Made by a program: the position numbers and the translations under genes. From positions 1 to 15,334 of the forward strand of contig DDRS01000014.1 of assembly GCA_002343685.1 (NCBI GenBank): DNA of 15,334 bases, written 5' to 3'. The DNA comes from Thiobacillus denitrificans. GTDB taxonomy: Bacteria; Pseudomonadota; Gammaproteobacteria; Burkholderiales; Thiobacillaceae. This document shows positions 13,889 through 15,334 of the stretch, piece after piece. Numbering within the stretch: the first letter of the stretch is position 1; every line of letters begins with the position of its first letter. The notes beneath the pieces were generated by a model. That model made no database searches. It was not told where the DNA came from and saw only the letters and a list, made by a program, of their open reading frames with translations.

Positions 13889-14800
13889 ATGAACTTACGC
13901 CATCTTCGCTGCTTCATCGCCGTGGCTGAGGAATTGCACTTTGGCCGGGCGGCGCGACGGCTGCATGTGGAGCAGTCGCCCCTGTCGCGAACGATCCGCC
14001 AACTGGAGGCGGACCTGGGCGTGACGCTGCTGGAGCGCACGCCGCGCGGGGTGCGCCTGACCCCGGCCGGGCAGGTGTTCCTGGAGGAGGCCCGGCGCGT
14101 AATGCTGGCCTTTGAGCAAGCCCAGACCAAGGCGCAGGCGGTGGCGGCGGGACACCGAGGCACCCTGCGCATCGCCTTGGCCGGCGGCGTCGGGCGGGCC
14201 CGGCTGTCGGCGCTGCTCGCGCTGTGCCGCGAGGAGGCGCCGGAGGTGGGCATCCGGCTGTTCGAGGCGCCGCTGTCGCAGGTGGTGGGCGGGCTGAGCA
14301 ACGACCTGTACGACGCGGCCTTTGCGATGGCCGACGAGATGGAGGCCGGGGTGGTCGCCAGGCCGGTGTGGCAAGATCCACTGGTGGTGGCCATTCCGGC
14401 GCGGCACCCCTTGCTGGCGCACAAGCGGGTACCGCTGGACGAGGTGGTGGGCTACCCGCTGGTGCTGTGCCACCCGCAGGCTTGTCAGGAGTGCAGCCGG
14501 CAATGCGAGCGCCTGCTGCGCCTGGTGGAGACACCGCCGGTCGTGGCCGAGTACGTGACGACCCACTCGTTGATGCTGGCCCTGGTGGCGGCCGGCTATG
14601 GCGTGGGATTTTCCACCGCGGCCCACGCGGTGGCATGCCGGCAGGCGGACGTGATCGTCCGGCCGCTGGACGAAGATTCGGCGGCGTTGACGACCTACCT
14701 GCTACATCCCGAGGGCGCGATGTCGGAGCCGCTGCGCCACTTCATCGACCGTGCTCAGCGTGTCGGCCATATGCCGTTGGATACGCAACGGCTCGCATGA
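13889..14800 (+). CDS. LysR-family transcriptional regulator (copy 2, conjugative-element type)
   Basis: 303-residue LysR-type regulator of normal length. The helix-turn-helix is in LRCFIAVAEELHFGRAARRL and EQSPLSRTIRQLEADLGV. The substrate-binding domain runs from about 90 to 290, with ALLALCREEAPEVGIRLFE, ARHPLLAHKRVPLDEV, YPLVLCHPQAC and TTYLLHPEG. It has a Cys-rich patch (CHPQACQECSRQC) that is unusual for the family and could bind metal or be redox-sensitive. The coding sequence is visibly more GC-rich than the lipoprotein before it. ATG at 13889 has only a poor ribosome binding site. I recall very similar LysR proteins upstream of the traG/trb transfer genes of Tn4371-like integrative elements; this is from memory, not a search. 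It closely parallels the LysR gene at 6061-6969. Confidence 0.95.
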   Translation: MNLRHLRCFIAVAEELHFGRAARRLHVEQSPLSRTIRQLEADLGVTLLERTPRGVRLTPAGQVFLEEARRVMLAFEQAQTKAQAVAAGHRGTLRIALAGGVGRARLSALLALCREEAPEVGIRLFEAPLSQVVGGLSNDLYDAAFAMADEMEAGVVARPVWQDPLVVAIPARHPLLAHKRVPLDEVVGYPLVLCHPQACQECSRQCERLLRLVETPPVVAEYVTTHSLMLALVAAGYGVGFSTAAHAVACRQADVIVRPLDEDSAALTTYLLHPEGAMSEPLRHFIDRAQRVGHMPLDTQRLA

Positions 14801-15330
14801 GGCTGCTTCAGGCGGGTTGACCGATGCCATTTTGGTCAAAGCGCCAGACCCGTTTTGTCATAGCGGGATTCCATTGCCGCGGTGCACGGGCGCGCTGCAC
14901 TCAGGCGTTGCTCGCGCTTGCCGTTGGCATCCTGCGAGCAACTTCGCATGCCCATCGTGGCGCGTCACAGCGAAGACGCGCGGCGCAACAGTGCTTGCCG
15001 TATGCGCATCGGCTCTGGCCTGTTGAGCTGATCGCGCTTTACTGGGCCTCTTTCCCTGCAAAGACTTTGGCCTGGTTATCCGGGTCAAGCATGGTGCCCG
15101 CGAATGACGCTGGTGACAGCGTGTTTCGCGGCTTGCGAATTGTGAGTGATGGCGCCATGCGCGGCAAGGCGCGCATCTCGCAACGAAACCGGCGGCATCA
15201 ACGATGCCACGGTCTTCGCCGCTTCGCCACCTGCTCGTTTCGCCCGGAGATTCCTGGACCGCCACGCACGCCGCCGGTACGGCGGGTGCGCGGCGTGGAC
15301 TCGGTGCGATGACGAATGGAGGCGCGCGAT
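14801..15330. other. Long non-coding leader after LysR copy 2
   Basis: About 530 bp without a credible gene. Both strands carry open frames of 130-160 codons, but these are Arg/Cys/Pro-rich with no domain, no ribosome binding site and no hydrophobic or conserved pattern. It contains a strong hairpin at 15266-15289 and ends in a ribosome binding site for a gene beyond the window. Confidence 0.55.
15266..15289. promoter_or_regulatory. Strong GC hairpin in the leader of the next gene
   Basis: GCAC-g-CCGCCG, loop GTA, CGGCGG-GTGC: ten base pairs with one bulged G and a 3-nt loop, and CCACGC / GCGTGG arms (15262-15267, 15293-15298) that could extend it further. It lies 41 bp before the ATG at 15331 and is not followed by a T-tract, so a regulatory or RNA-stability role is more likely than termination. 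Confidence 0.5.
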
Positions 15331-15334
15331 ATGC
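15331..15334 (+). CDS. Start of a gene truncated by the window end
   Basis: GGAGG at 15318-15322 is followed 8 nt later by ATG at 15331, an ideal ribosome binding site and start. Only the ATG and one further base (C) are visible, so the product cannot be read. If this is a Tn4371-type element, the gene after the LysR regulator would be expected to be traG; that is a guess from context. Confidence 0.35.

Noticed and set aside
13573..14424. 283-codon minus-strand frame
   Set aside because: It is mostly antisense to LysR copy 2 and Ser/Arg/Ala-rich with no domain.
14824..15312. 162-codon plus-strand frame and a 135-codon minus-strand frame in the same stretch
   Set aside because: Neither has a ribosome binding site, hydrophobic pattern or recognisable motif, and both are Arg/Cys-rich; treated as non-coding.

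Overview
The window is high-GC DNA from a flagellated proteobacterium, most likely a beta- or gammaproteobacterium. The basis is mutY, two DUF1631-family proteins, a sigma-28 (FliA)-type promoter, a cyclic-di-GMP-I riboswitch and LysR/LuxR regulators. No rRNA, tRNA or CRISPR array was seen. Genes from 51 to about 12.85 kb lie on the minus strand; the two genes after 13.1 kb lie on the plus strand.

Region 1 (51-5759, minus strand) carries mutY and two paralogous DUF1631 genes in tandem. The most notable signal is the 250-bp gap between the paralogues. Reading the minus strand it holds, in order: a near-consensus FliA promoter (TCAAGTTT-N11-GCCGATAG), a 5' leader hairpin, a cyclic-di-GMP-I (GEMM) riboswitch with its conserved landmarks, a pairing that could hide the ribosome binding site, and then the start of the 744-residue DUF1631 protein. 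This puts a conserved protein of unknown function under combined flagellar and second-messenger control. The upstream paralogue (686 aa) shows no such leader.

Region 2 (6061-11540, minus strand) looks like one tightly spaced regulatory and secretory unit. Two exported proteins of unknown function are followed by a LuxR-type response regulator, a six-helix hybrid histidine kinase, and a LysR regulator after a short gap. The exported gene, response regulator and kinase are separated by only 8 bp or overlap, which suggests translational coupling. The exported proteins may be sensed by, or act with, the two-component system.

Region 3 (11626-15334) looks like a mobile or island boundary. It contains a DUF4386/DUF6326 membrane-protein pair, a remnant of what looks like an IS256-family transposase, two tandem perfect dyads, a small Cys-rich lipoprotein, a possible insertion-sequence end, and a second LysR regulator. 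The second LysR closely resembles the first and belongs to a type I associate from memory with Tn4371-like integrative conjugative elements. The window ends in a long non-coding leader with a strong hairpin, and a GGAGG-ATG start whose gene lies beyond the window.
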